The notes under the pieces were generated by a model, which did no database searches, had not been told where the DNA came from, and worked only from the letters and a program-made list of their open reading frames with translations. A program made the translations under genes and the position numbers. Source: Gemmatimonadota bacterium (GTDB taxonomy: Bacteria; Gemmatimonadota; Gemmatimonadetes; Gemmatimonadales; GWC2-71-9). From it: a DNA stretch of 64,000 bases. Where the stretch lies: assembly GCA_016720805.1 (NCBI GenBank), contig JADKJZ010000014.1, positions 992,001-1,056,000 on the forward strand. Direction: 5' to 3'. This document shows positions 8,882 to 16,879 of this stretch, piece after piece (the first letter of the stretch is position 1; every line of letters begins with the position of its first letter).

Positions 8882-10464
8882 TGCGCCGGTTGACGGTGGT
8901 GGTGGCGGCGCTCCTGGCGGGGTGTGGTCCCGCGATCGGGGGCGGGGCAGGGCTGCCGACGCCCGCGAGTCCGTTCCGGCCGGAGGATCGGGTCGTCCTC
9001 GGCAACTTCGCCAGCGTGAACGCGATCGCCACGGCGTATGATCGGGTCTTTGTTGCCTTCCCGACAGCCGTTGGGCTCTGGCGCCCGCTGACGCAGCGGT
9101 GGGAGGTGCCGCGGACGCCGCCGCGCCCCGGGATGCTGCGTGACGTCCGGCTCGCCATCCTCGACCCGGCCGATCAGTCGCTCTGGCTCGGCACGGCGCA
9201 GGGATGGATTCACTACACCCCGCTGCTCGAGCGGTGGGACGAGGGTCCGCTCCCCGGGACGCCGACCGCCATCGGCGTCGATCCGGCTGATGCGCTCGGC
9301 GGCGCGTGGTTCCGGATCGACGGACGCTGGTATCGACAGGCCCGCATCGGCGGCGCGACACAACCCGCGACCCCATCTCGCTCGCTGCAGATCGCGCCGA
9401 CGATCGACGATGCGCTGCGCGATGTGCCGCAGCTCCGCACCATCGCACCTCGACTCGTAACCGGCCCGGGGTTGGAGCAGGGTCGGCTCACCGCCGCGGC
9501 ACCGCTTTCCGACGGCGCCACCTGGCTGCTCGGTACCAGCAATCTCGGCGTCCTCAAGCTTGACCGGATCGGTGCCACCGCACCGCCACTATCGCTCGGT
9601 CTGCGGGGCACTGCTGTCGGGGCGATCGCGTTGCTGCCGGATGGCATCTGGGTCGCCACCGACGCCGAGCTGCGCACCTCGGCCGAGCTGGCCTTCCTGC
9701 CCCTCGATCTCTCGACCAGCACCAGCGTCGACGGCGCACCGCCGTTCGGGCTGCCGTTCGCGGCGGCACGGCGGATTGTTGCCTCGGACCGCGCGCTCTG
9801 GCTGGCGACCGACCAGGGGGTGGTGCGGCTCACGCTTCCCGACCGGCGGACCACGCGCTGGAACGAGGTGAATGGCTTGCCCGATCCGCGCACGGCAAGC
9901 CTCGTGCTGCACCAGGGTCGGATGGTGGCGGGTACGATGCGCGGACTCGCGGAATTGCATGATGATGGCACGGCCGAACGTTTGGCGATGCGATTCATCG
10001 ATCCTGCGTACGCGCTGCTCTCGCGCGGTGACACGCTCTGGGTCGGCACGCCCTTCGGATTGCGGGCGTGGATGCCGGGCGAGGTGGGGCTCGCGGAGCC
10101 CGAGGGGCTCGCCCGGCTGGGCGCGGCGCACGTGCCGGTGCGCGGCATCGGCTACGTCGCCGACACGCTGGTTGCCATGACCGAATCCCAATTGCTCTGG
10201 CGCGATCCCGTCACGGGCGCCTGGACCGTGGGACCGCTGCTTGCCGGATTGGGCCGACTCACCGCCTTCGCCATCACCTCGGATGGCATCTGGGTCGGCG
10301 GTGATCGTGGCGCCGGGTTCGTTCGGCCGATGTCGCCGCTGATGCGCATCCTGTATGCACCGACCGACCTCCCCGGTGGCGTGACGGCGATCGCCAGCGA
10401 GGGGAGCTACCTCTGGATCGGCACCACGGAAGGACTGGTGCGTCTGCGGTTGCAAGGGCGATGA
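8881..10464 (+). CDS. Beta-propeller lipoprotein (two-component-regulator-propeller type)
   Basis: 527-residue lipoprotein. The signal peptide MRRLTVVVAALLAGCG has a clear lipobox. Repeated blade motifs are spread through the chain: LWLGTAQGW, IWVATDAEL, LWLATDQGVVRL, VAGTMRGLAEL, LWVGTPFGLRAW, IWVGGDRGAG, LWIGTTEGLVRL. This spacing fits a seven-bladed propeller like the periplasmic sensors of hybrid histidine kinases, but there is no kinase domain. It overlaps nnr by one base and thiL by four. Its link to metabolite repair or thiamine is unclear; the operon position may be only co-expression. Ligand unknown. Confidence 0.8.
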   Translation: MRRLTVVVAALLAGCGPAIGGGAGLPTPASPFRPEDRVVLGNFASVNAIATAYDRVFVAFPTAVGLWRPLTQRWEVPRTPPRPGMLRDVRLAILDPADQSLWLGTAQGWIHYTPLLERWDEGPLPGTPTAIGVDPADALGGAWFRIDGRWYRQARIGGATQPATPSRSLQIAPTIDDALRDVPQLRTIAPRLVTGPGLEQGRLTAAAPLSDGATWLLGTSNLGVLKLDRIGATAPPLSLGLRGTAVGAIALLPDGIWVATDAELRTSAELAFLPLDLSTSTSVDGAPPFGLPFAAARRIVASDRALWLATDQGVVRLTLPDRRTTRWNEVNGLPDPRTASLVLHQGRMVAGTMRGLAELHDDGTAERLAMRFIDPAYALLSRGDTLWVGTPFGLRAWMPGEVGLAEPEGLARLGAAHVPVRGIGYVADTLVAMTESQLLWRDPVTGAWTVGPLLAGLGRLTAFAITSDGIWVGGDRGAGFVRPMSPLMRILYAPTDLPGGVTAIASEGSYLWIGTTEGLVRLRLQGR

Positions 10465-11423
10465 CACGCATTCCGCTGGCTGGCGGGCGCGAGTTCGACC
10501 GGATTCGTCAGATTGCCGAGGCGCTTGGACCGTCAGCCGGCGACCTCGGTGACGACACGGCGGCGGTCCCGATGCTGCCCGGCGTCCTGGTTGTCTCGAC
10601 CGATGCCTCCGTCGAGGAGGTGCACTTCCGACGTGACTGGTTGACGCTCCCGGAGATCGGCTGGCGGGCTGCGGCGAGCGCGCTCTCCGACCTGGCGGCC
10701 GCCGCCGCGACACCAGCTGGTCTCACCGTCGCCGTGGTGGTGCCCCCCGACCTCGACGACGCAGGGCTTGCCGCCGTGATGTCGGGCGTCGGCGAGGCGG
10801 CGCAGTCCGTGGGGTGTCGCGTGCTCGGCGGTGATCTCTCGGCTGGCCCCTCCCTGGCCCTCACGGTCACGGTGCTCGGCCATGCGCGGCCGGCGCCGAT
10901 GTCGCGGCGCGGCGCGCGGCCAGGCGATGGTGTGTACGTGACCGGGGCGCTTGGTGCTGCACGTGCGGCCCTCCTCGATTGGCTCGACGGCGAACGGCCG
11001 AGCCCCGCAGCGCGGATGGCGTTCGCGCGCCCGCAGCCGCGCATCCTCGCGGGGCGGTGGTTGGCTGCGCAGGGTGCCACGGCGATGATGGACATCAGCG
11101 ATGGGCTCGGGGGTGATGCGGCCCACCTGGCGGCGGCCTCCGGCGTCGGGCTGCGTCTCACCCTCGAGCGCTGTCCGATCCATCCTTCGGTCCATCGGGT
11201 GGCCGCCCGTCGGGGCGAGCCATTCGCCACGTTCGCGGCGGTCGGTGGTGAGGATTACGAGCTGCTGGTGACGCTGCCCCCGGACTTCGGGGCGGTGCGC
11301 GAGTGCGAGCCGGCGGCCGGGGTGGCCCTGACCAGGATCGGCGAGGTCGTGGCCGGTACCGGGGTCGAGGCGACCCTGCATGGCGTCGTCGTCCCGCTGG
11401 CGGGCTTTCAGCACCGCCTTTGA
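10461..11423 (+). CDS. thiL: Thiamine-monophosphate kinase
   Basis: ThiL, 320 residues. It phosphorylates thiamine monophosphate to thiamine diphosphate with ATP. It belongs to the PurM/HypE fold. Motifs: GDLGDDTAAV near residue 27, STDASVEEVHFRRDW (metal and nucleotide binding), GGDLSAGP, and MDISDGLGGDAAHL and GGEDYELLVTL in the C-terminal half. The start ATG overlaps the propeller gene stop (ATGA). No TPP riboswitch is seen upstream, as expected for a gene inside an operon. Confidence 0.94.
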   Translation: MTRIPLAGGREFDRIRQIAEALGPSAGDLGDDTAAVPMLPGVLVVSTDASVEEVHFRRDWLTLPEIGWRAAASALSDLAAAAATPAGLTVAVVVPPDLDDAGLAAVMSGVGEAAQSVGCRVLGGDLSAGPSLALTVTVLGHARPAPMSRRGARPGDGVYVTGALGAARAALLDWLDGERPSPAARMAFARPQPRILAGRWLAAQGATAMMDISDGLGGDAAHLAAASGVGLRLTLERCPIHPSVHRVAARRGEPFATFAAVGGEDYELLVTLPPDFGAVRECEPAAGVALTRIGEVVAGTGVEATLHGVVVPLAGFQHRL

Positions 11424-11426
11424 GCC

Positions 11427-11454
11427 GGGCCGCCGTTGATTCCGCTGGCGGCCC
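11427..11454 (+). terminator. GC-rich hairpin between thiL and eno
   Basis: Perfect 8-bp stem GGGCCGCC / GGCGGCCC with a 12-base loop, starting three bases after the thiL stop codon. No T-run follows, so it may be a weak or Rho-assisted terminator or a processing site that sets off the highly expressed eno gene. Confidence 0.4.
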
Positions 11455-11505
11455 CGTCCATCCTTCCACGCTGGTTTCCCCCCTTTACCCAGTCCGAGAT
11501 TCCCG

Positions 11506-12786
11506 ATGAGCACCATCATCGAAGTGACCGCCCGCGAAATCCTCGATTCCCGTGGTAATCCGACCGTCGAAGCCGAGGTGGTCACCGCCTCCGGGGCACG
11601 CGGCCGGGCCGCCGTGCCGAGTGGCGCGTCCACCGGCGAGAAGGAGGCGGTGGAGCTGCGTGACGGCGATCCGGCGCGCTACGGCGGCAAGGGCGTGCGT
11701 GGCGCGGTGCGCAACGTGATCGAGATCATCGGGCCGCGGCTCGAGGGAATCTCCGTCTTCGAGCAGATCGCAATCGATGCCGAGATGACCGACATCGACG
11801 GCACGCCGAACAAGGCGAAGCTCGGGGCCAACGCGATCCTCGCCGTCTCGATGGCGACGGCGCGTGCGGCGGCCACGCAGCTCGACATGCCGCTGTATCG
11901 CTATCTCGGTGGGCCGATGGCGCGGGTGATGCCGGTGCCGATGATGAACATCATCAACGGCGGCGCGCACGCGAGCAACAACGTCGATGCGCAGGAGTTC
12001 ATGATCGTGCCGGTCGGCGCCGAGGAGTTCAGCGAGGGCTTCCGGATGGGAGTCGAGGTCTTCCACGCGCTCAAGAAGGTGCTGAGTGGCAAGAAGTTGT
12101 CGACGGCCGTCGGCGACGAAGGCGGCTTTGCGCCGGACTTGCCGAGTAACGAGGCCGCGCTCGACGCGGTGATGGAGGCGATCGAAAAGGCCGGCTACCG
12201 TCCCGGCGCCGACATCGCGATCGCGCTCGACGTGGCGGCGTCGGAGCTCTACCAGGATGGCGGGTACGTCTTCAAGAAGGGCGACAAGTCGCGGCGCTCG
12301 TCCGAGGAGATGGTGGCGCTGTATCAGGGTTGGTGCGCCAAGTATCCGATCGTGTCGATCGAGGACGGACTGGCCGAAGGGGACTGGGCGGGCTGGACGC
12401 ACATGACCGAGGTGCTGGGTGACAAGTGTCAGATCGTCGGCGACGACCTGTTCTGCACCAACGTCGAGTTGCTCGGCCGCGGGATCGAGGAGGGTGCCGC
12501 GAATGCGATCCTGATCAAGGTCAACCAGATCGGCACGCTGACGGAGACGCTGCAGGCCATCGAGATGGCGAAGTCGAGTGCCTTCGGCGCAATCATCTCC
12601 CACCGTTCAGGCGAGACCGAGGACACCTTCATTGCGGACCTGGCGGTCGCCACCGGCGTGGGGCAGATCAAGACCGGCAGCGCGTCCCGCACCGACCGGA
12701 TGGCCAAGTACAATCAGCTGCTCCGGATCGCCGAGGAGCTCGGGCCCGTCGCGCACTACCCCGGTGCGGAGCTTTATCCGCAGTGA
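11506..12786 (+). CDS. eno: Enolase
   Basis: Phosphopyruvate hydratase, 426 residues, the normal bacterial length. It converts 2-phosphoglycerate to phosphoenolpyruvate in glycolysis. The N-terminus has AREILDSRGNPTVE and PSGASTGEKEA. Metal ligands and catalytic groups appear in VGDEGGFAP, SIEDGLAEGDW, ILIKVNQIGTLTET (catalytic Lys) and ISHRSGETEDTFIADLA. It overlaps the next gene by four bases (GTGA). Eno followed by a FtsB/DivIC-type gene is a widespread bacterial arrangement. Confidence 0.97.
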   Translation: MSTIIEVTAREILDSRGNPTVEAEVVTASGARGRAAVPSGASTGEKEAVELRDGDPARYGGKGVRGAVRNVIEIIGPRLEGISVFEQIAIDAEMTDIDGTPNKAKLGANAILAVSMATARAAATQLDMPLYRYLGGPMARVMPVPMMNIINGGAHASNNVDAQEFMIVPVGAEEFSEGFRMGVEVFHALKKVLSGKKLSTAVGDEGGFAPDLPSNEAALDAVMEAIEKAGYRPGADIAIALDVAASELYQDGGYVFKKGDKSRRSSEEMVALYQGWCAKYPIVSIEDGLAEGDWAGWTHMTEVLGDKCQIVGDDLFCTNVELLGRGIEEGAANAILIKVNQIGTLTETLQAIEMAKSSAFGAIISHRSGETEDTFIADLAVATGVGQIKTGSASRTDRMAKYNQLLRIAEELGPVAHYPGAELYPQ

Positions 12787-13073
12787 CCGTCGGTCGCTGG
12801 CTGGCGCTCGGGGTACTACTCCTCGCGGTCGTCTTCGGCTTCCGGGGGGGGATGTTCACCGTGGGTGATGCCCGGGCGCTCGGGCGCGAGGAGGAGGCGC
12901 TCCAGGCGGAGATCAAGTCGCTCCATCGGCAGGTCGATTCGCTCCGGAGCTTCCATGATTCGCTGGAGACGTCGCCGGTCGTGCAGGAGCGGGTGGCCCG
13001 CGAGGAATGGGGGGTGATCCGGCCCGGAGAGATGTCGATCCGGCTGGAGCGAGGGGATTCGGGGGGGCGGTAG
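12783..13073 (+). CDS. Septum formation initiator (FtsB/DivIC-like)
   Basis: 96-residue bitopic membrane protein. One N-terminal transmembrane segment (WLALGVLLLAVVFGFRGG, about residues 5-22) is followed by a coiled coil (REEEALQAEIKSLHRQVDSL, about 35-60). It ends in the family's short tail, VAREEWGVIRPGEMSIRL. FtsB/DivIC proteins bridge FtsL and FtsQ in the divisome. The GTG start at 12783 overlaps the eno stop. Length, topology and the position after eno all fit. Confidence 0.88.
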   Translation: MTVGRWLALGVLLLAVVFGFRGGMFTVGDARALGREEEALQAEIKSLHRQVDSLRSFHDSLETSPVVQERVAREEWGVIRPGEMSIRLERGDSGGR

Positions 13074-13143
13074 GAGCCGGGACGTTCCCTTCGGAGGGGT
13101 GGTTTGCTACTTTTGCGTCCCGGTCGCCCGTGAGTGGCCGCCT

Positions 13144-13217
13144 GGCAGGGTAGCTCAGCTGGTTAGAGCACGGCACTCATAATGCCGGGGTCGCCGGTTC
13201 GAGTCCCGCCCCAGCTA
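13144..13217 (+). tRNA. tRNA-Met (CAT anticodon, elongator type)
   Basis: 74-base cloverleaf. D-arm GCTCAG...GAGC, anticodon stem CGGCA/TGCCG with loop CTCATAA (anticodon CAT at 13177-13179), and T-arm with TTCGAGT. The sequence around the anticodon matches elongator tRNA-Met rather than initiator. CCA is not encoded. Two oddities: the acceptor stem has an A-A mismatch at pair 4-69 plus a G-U at 1-72, and the T-stem has a C-C at 51-63. The T-arm doubles as one end of a direct repeat with 14772-14788 and is a likely phage-type attachment site. Confidence 0.92.
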
Positions 13218-13243
13218 TTCGTCAAAATCAATCGTGGCAACAA

Positions 13244-13276
13244 GATGGCGCCATCCCCAATCGGGATGGCGTCATC
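13244..13276. terminator. Strong hairpin downstream of tRNA-Met
   Basis: Arms 13244-13257 and 13263-13276 (GATGGCGCCATCCC / GGGATGGCGTCATC) pair at 13 of 14 positions around a 5-base loop. On the + strand it is followed by TTCATTT, so it may end the tRNA transcript. It also lies downstream of the - strand integrase fragment, so it could have served that gene. Confidence 0.5.
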
Positions 13277-13323
13277 TTCATTTGCCCCTGAACCAAGGAT
13301 TGAACCAGGGCAACTCTTCATAC

Positions 13324-13518
13324 TCAGGCTACCCCGCTCACGGCATGGCGCAATTCCATCCGATCGAACATCTGCGCCATCGCTGCCAGCGAAGGTTGGA
13401 AGCGCATGTAGACCTTGTTGACCATCTGGGTGCTTGCATGGCCAAGCTGCGCCGCGATACACTCGGTCCCAACCCCTGCCTTCGCTGCCGAGCCACGTAA
13501 GACGTTCCACTGCTGCAA
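13324..13518 (-). pseudogene. C-terminal remnant of a tyrosine recombinase (integrase)
   Basis: About 64 residues remain. They include VLRGSAAKAGV, then AAQLGHASTQMVNKVYMRF and a helical tail, MAQMFDRMEL. The LGH box followed ten residues later by Tyr is the signature of the integrase catalytic C-terminus. The Arg box is kept, but its His partner (normally HxLRH) is replaced. The N-terminal and core-binding domains are missing, since the frame runs into the next gene's start region. Its place right beside tRNA-Met fits an old tRNA-targeted element. Assignment is by motif only. Confidence 0.55.
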
Positions 13519-13610
13519 CTTAGCCGGAGTCGACCAGTGCGCAGGAACGTTTCGTTTTGCAGCCTCATCGCGGATATCTTCCCTGATCGCACTTCACGGG
13601 AGCCCGCGCC

Positions 13611-14741
13611 ATGACGATCCGCCGCCAACAACTGGTCCTTGTAGCACTCATCACGGCGTGCGGCACGGCGCAGGTCGATCGAAGGCTGTCCGACACAGTC
13701 GCGTTCGATGTCGCCTCATCCGCGGAGCGCGCGGTTCCGCTCGACGAAACGATGCATCCATCGCTTACGCTTGGCGGATTGCAGGCCAACCCGGATGATG
13801 AGTTTGCCTCGGTGGCAGGCCTCGTCTCGCTGGGAGACGGTCGCCTGGTGCTGGTTGAGGAGCACCGCGTGAGGATGTTCGATAGCAGCGGTGTGGAGCG
13901 GTGGCGGTACGGCCAGGCAGGCTCGGGACCCGGTGACTTCCGCATGCTCGGAGCGCCATGCCACTTCCATGGCGACACGTTGGTGGCGATGGACGTCGGC
14001 AACGCGCGGCTTGCGTACATCGTCGTCGGGGTCGGCGTCATTGCCACGGTGCCGGTGGAGCAGGAGCGGATGCGCGATGGCGCCTGCTCCGGCAACGGAG
14101 CGGTCCTCCTCACCCGGAGCGTGCGCGACTCCGCGCCCGGGACGTGGACTGACGAGGTCATCAGGCGCGGCGCGCCGATGGAGCCTGCGCGCACGGTGCA
14201 TCGCGCGCCCGCGCTTGGGCGAGAGGTGGTCGGGGCGGGTCCGTTGATGGTGGGCTTCTCGGATACGCTGATCTTCGTTGGCGATCCGAATCGCGGTGAA
14301 ATTCTCCTGTTGACCGCAGAGGGAAAGTTCCATCGACTGCTTCAATGGGCCGGCCCCCGGCGTGAAGTCACCGACGCCAACATTCCCGCGCACTACGGTC
14401 GCGCTCCCCGCGGGGCAACACCCGAGCAACTGGAAAGGTACTGGGCTGAAGTACGGGCCCGGCCGCGTGCCGCGCATTGGCCGGCGTTTGCTGACGTGGC
14501 GGCCGCCTCGCACGGTCACATCTGGCTCTGGCCGACGATCGCCGCCGGCGCGGATGCAGGAACCACCACCGTGCTCTCGCTCGAGGGAGCGGTGACCGGA
14601 CGAATTGCACTGCCGCTGCCGAGCGCAGCCCGTCGAGTGTTCGTCCTCGCGCTGCTCCCCGATGGCGTGGCCATGATGCACACGGATGCGGATGGTGCGG
14701 AACGGATCAGTGTCGTGCCATACCCCCAGGCGCTCAAGTAG
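13611..14741 (+). CDS. 6-bladed beta-propeller lipoprotein
   Basis: 376-residue secreted protein with a short signal and lipobox-like ITACG. The 6-bladed propeller hallmark appears as RYGQAGSGPGDFRML near residue 100, with NHL-like blade starts such as LVSLGDGRLVLVEEHRVRMFDSSG. There are no catalytic residues to name. It lies between the tRNA-Met/integrase remnant and the second copy of the tRNA T-arm repeat at 14772, so it may be cargo of a former integrated element. Related propeller genes sit at 18304 and 19451. Function unknown. Confidence 0.75.
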   Translation: MTIRRQQLVLVALITACGTAQVDRRLSDTVAFDVASSAERAVPLDETMHPSLTLGGLQANPDDEFASVAGLVSLGDGRLVLVEEHRVRMFDSSGVERWRYGQAGSGPGDFRMLGAPCHFHGDTLVAMDVGNARLAYIVVGVGVIATVPVEQERMRDGACSGNGAVLLTRSVRDSAPGTWTDEVIRRGAPMEPARTVHRAPALGREVVGAGPLMVGFSDTLIFVGDPNRGEILLLTAEGKFHRLLQWAGPRREVTDANIPAHYGRAPRGATPEQLERYWAEVRARPRAAHWPAFADVAAASHGHIWLWPTIAAGADAGTTTVLSLEGAVTGRIALPLPSAARRVFVLALLPDGVAMMHTDADGAERISVVPYPQALK

Positions 14742-14771
14742 CGCGGGAAGCATCGCGACCTCACTCGCCCG

Positions 14772-14788
14772 CGGCTCGAGTCCCGCCC
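14772..14788 (+). repeat. Direct repeat of the tRNA-Met T-arm (att-like)
   Basis: Matches 13195-13211 inside tRNA-Met at 16 of 17 bases (CGGYTCGAGTCCCGCCC), with 13 identical bases in a row. No D-arm or anticodon arm precedes it, so it is not a second tRNA. It reads as the far attachment site of an element of about 1.58 kb. Confidence 0.55.
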
Positions 14789-14948
14789 ACCGTGCTTCCC
14801 CTTACAACCTGCACCCCCTCGCCGTCAGATGGGGGCGGTGAAGGGCTGGCGTTAGGTCGAACGCCGGCACCGGGTCGGCGGGCTGGCGCTCGAATTGCCC
14901 TTCCCGTCCGTGGCAGGATTGCAGTTTCGCCTGAAACGGAGGGTTGTC

Positions 14949-15761
14949 ATGCCGAACACCTGCGCTGCACCGCCTGAATCGCTCCCCCTCGACCTCCTCG
15001 ACGACGCCAGGGCGGTGCCTTCCGAGCTCGGCATGATGCAATCCGTGCTCGACGCGATCCCCTCGGCTGTCATCATTCTGGACAGCGAACGGCAGGTCTT
15101 CTTCGCCAATCGGGCCGCCGCACGCCTGGCGGGGAAACTCGGGCACACCGACGTCCAAGGGCTGCGAGTCGGCGAGATGGTCGCCTGCCGGCACCTGGAC
15201 AGCGATGGCTCGGGCTGCGGGATTGCCAGGGGGTGTCGGACGTGCGGTGAGCTTCAGGCCTCCCTCACGGCGCTCCGTGGTCAGGAGGTGACCACCGAAC
15301 AGCTGATCACGACGCGGTCGGGCGATTGCTACGAACTCCGCGTCACCGCCTCGCCGTTCGCCTGGCAGGGCGACGAGTACGCGTTGCTTGTGTTGAGCGA
15401 TATCAGTGCCGAGAAGCGGCGGGATCTGCTCGAACGGGTCTTGTTCCATGATGTCCTGAGCATGGCCACCGGGGTATCCGGGCTCCTGGCAGAGACCGCA
15501 AAGGAGCCCGCGCTCTATCCCGTGATCGTGGACGACCTCGTGATGTCGTCCCAGGCGATGGTCAACGAGATCAAGGGCCAGCAGCGATTGCTCGACGCCG
15601 AGCGCGGCAAGCTCGTCATCCTGCCGGAGCCTGTCGCGGCGAACCATCTGCTGCACGAGGTGCGCGAGGCGTTCCAGTTCCATCCTGCGGCAATGGGGAA
15701 GGAGATCGCCCTCGAGGCCGACCTCCCCTCGTTCGTGCTGCGCTCCGATCCTCCCTCCTGA
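14949..15761 (+). CDS. Sensor histidine kinase, N-terminal part (frameshifted)
   Basis: 270 residues: a PAS domain (about 30-160, MMQSVLDAIPSAVIILDSERQVFFAN) with an unusual Cys-rich loop containing CRHLDSDGSGCG and CRTCGEL. A dimerisation/phospho-acceptor segment, LFHDVLSMATGVSGLL, follows (His at about 177). The chain stops at SDPPS just where the ATPase domain should begin; that domain continues in another frame at 15782-16063. I chose the ATG at 14949 because GGAGGG lies six bases upstream; a TTG at 14895 has no such site. The Cys cluster could bind a metal or cofactor, but this is a guess. No response regulator is adjacent. Confidence 0.7.
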   Translation: MPNTCAAPPESLPLDLLDDARAVPSELGMMQSVLDAIPSAVIILDSERQVFFANRAAARLAGKLGHTDVQGLRVGEMVACRHLDSDGSGCGIARGCRTCGELQASLTALRGQEVTTEQLITTRSGDCYELRVTASPFAWQGDEYALLVLSDISAEKRRDLLERVLFHDVLSMATGVSGLLAETAKEPALYPVIVDDLVMSSQAMVNEIKGQQRLLDAERGKLVILPEPVAANHLLHEVREAFQFHPAAMGKEIALEADLPSFVLRSDPPS

Positions 15762-15781
15762 AGCACATTCTCGGCAACCTG

Positions 15782-16063
15782 TTGAGGAACGCGCTGGAGG
15801 CGACCCTTCCCGGGACCACCGTGCGACTCGGCGCCGCGCGTGCTGGAGCAGGCTGCGAGTTCTCGTGCTGGAACGAAGGAGTCATTCCGGCCGAGATCCA
15901 GCGTCAGATCTTCCAGCGGAGCTTCAGCACGAAGGGGAGCGGCCGTGGGACCGGGACCTACAGCCTGCGGCTGTTCGTCGAGGTCTACCTTGGTGGCCGG
16001 GTCGACTTCACCTCGACCAAAGCAGCAGGGACGCGCTTCTTCATCTGGCTGCCGATGGGGTAG
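15782..16063 (+). CDS. Histidine kinase ATPase domain (C-terminal part of the same gene)
   Basis: 93 residues that complete the kinase at 14949. N-box RNALEAT, a G1 region in the variant form WNEGVIPAEIQRQIF, F-box QRSFSTKG and G2 box GRGTGTYSLRL. The frame really begins upstream at about 15755 (LLKHILGNLLRNALEA), directly continuing SDP of the first part. A single missing base in the run CCTCCCTCC (15750-15758) explains the break. It is either a pseudogene or a sequence error. Confidence 0.7.
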   Translation: MRNALEATLPGTTVRLGAARAGAGCEFSCWNEGVIPAEIQRQIFQRSFSTKGSGRGTGTYSLRLFVEVYLGGRVDFTSTKAAGTRFFIWLPMG

Positions 16064-16147
16064 GAGTGAGGTCGCCGAGACGACGGGTTCGCTCGCGACT
16101 CCCGCCGTCAGCCAACCACCCGGGAACTGATTCCGCCCCCCACGCCT

Positions 16148-16879
16148 ATGTGGGGCATGCCATTCACGATCGACCTCGGCACCTCCCTCACCGATCATCC
16201 GTTGCTCGGGCTCGCGCTGACCTTCGCCGGCGGCGTGGTCACCTCGCTCACGCCCTGCCTCTATCCGATGATCCCGATCACCGCCGCCATCGTCGGCGGC
16301 GGTACCACGGCCGAGGGGAGCGGTCGCTCCCGCCGGCGCGCGGCTGTGCTCACCATGGCCTATGTCCTGGGGTTGACCGCCGTGTATGCGACGCTGGGCC
16401 TCATCGCCGGACTGACCGGGACCCTCTTCGGCGGGATCAGTACCAATCCCTGGTCGTTGTTCCTCCAAGGCAATCTGCTGCTCCTGTTCGCCCTGATGAT
16501 GCTCGACGTCGTCGCGGTGCCGATCCCGGCACGCTGGCAGCACCGCGCGGCGACGCAATCCACCGGCGGCCGCGCGGTCGGCGCCCTCCTGATGGGGGCG
16601 GCCTCCGGACTGGTGGCCGCCCCCTGCGGGGCGCCGGTGTTCGGGGCGGTCCTGACCTGGGTCACTCGCACCGGGAGTGCCCTCTTGGGCTTCGGATATC
16701 TCTTCGCGTTTTCGCTCGGAATGTCGGCGCTCCTTGTGGCCGTCGGTCTCACGAGCGGTCTCGCCGCGACCCTGCCGAGAGCCGGAGCCTGGATGCTCTG
16801 GGTCAAACGGGGGTTCGCGGTCCTCATGCTCGGCGCCGCCGAGTATTACTTCATCACCATGGGGAGTCTCCTGATATGA
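16148..16879 (+). CDS. CcdA/DsbD-type membrane thiol-disulfide transporter
   Basis: 243-residue polytopic membrane protein with about six transmembrane segments. The two conserved cysteines that shuttle electrons across the membrane are C37 in TSLTPCLYPMIP and C160 in GLVAAPCGAPVFG. The family passes reducing power from cytoplasmic thioredoxin to periplasmic thiol proteins, for cytochrome c maturation or disulfide repair. The stop overlaps the ATG of a secreted thioredoxin (ATGA), its natural partner. There is no DsbD periplasmic domain in the same chain. Confidence 0.88.
   Translation: MWGMPFTIDLGTSLTDHPLLGLALTFAGGVVTSLTPCLYPMIPITAAIVGGGTTAEGSGRSRRRAAVLTMAYVLGLTAVYATLGLIAGLTGTLFGGISTNPWSLFLQGNLLLLFALMMLDVVAVPIPARWQHRAATQSTGGRAVGALLMGAASGLVAAPCGAPVFGAVLTWVTRTGSALLGFGYLFAFSLGMSALLVAVGLTSGLAATLPRAGAWMLWVKRGFAVLMLGAAEYYFITMGSLLI

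Larger units (their letters stand above)
13218..13610. other. Gene-poor stretch between tRNA-Met and propeller gene
   Basis: 393 bases with no intact gene. It holds a strong hairpin (13244-13276) and an integrase C-terminal fragment on the - strand (13324-13518, reading frame open back to about 13590). Base composition is visibly less GC-rich than the surroundings, consistent with acquired DNA. Confidence 0.6.

Noticed and set aside
13077..13123. 8-bp inverted repeat CCGGGACG / CGTCCCGG upstream of tRNA-Met
   Set aside because: Perfect arms but a 31-base loop; could be chance in GC-rich DNA and has no clear role.
13234..13500. Short + strand frame opposite the integrase remnant
   Set aside because: No motif or start signal; the - strand reading has the recombinase LGH...Y pattern.
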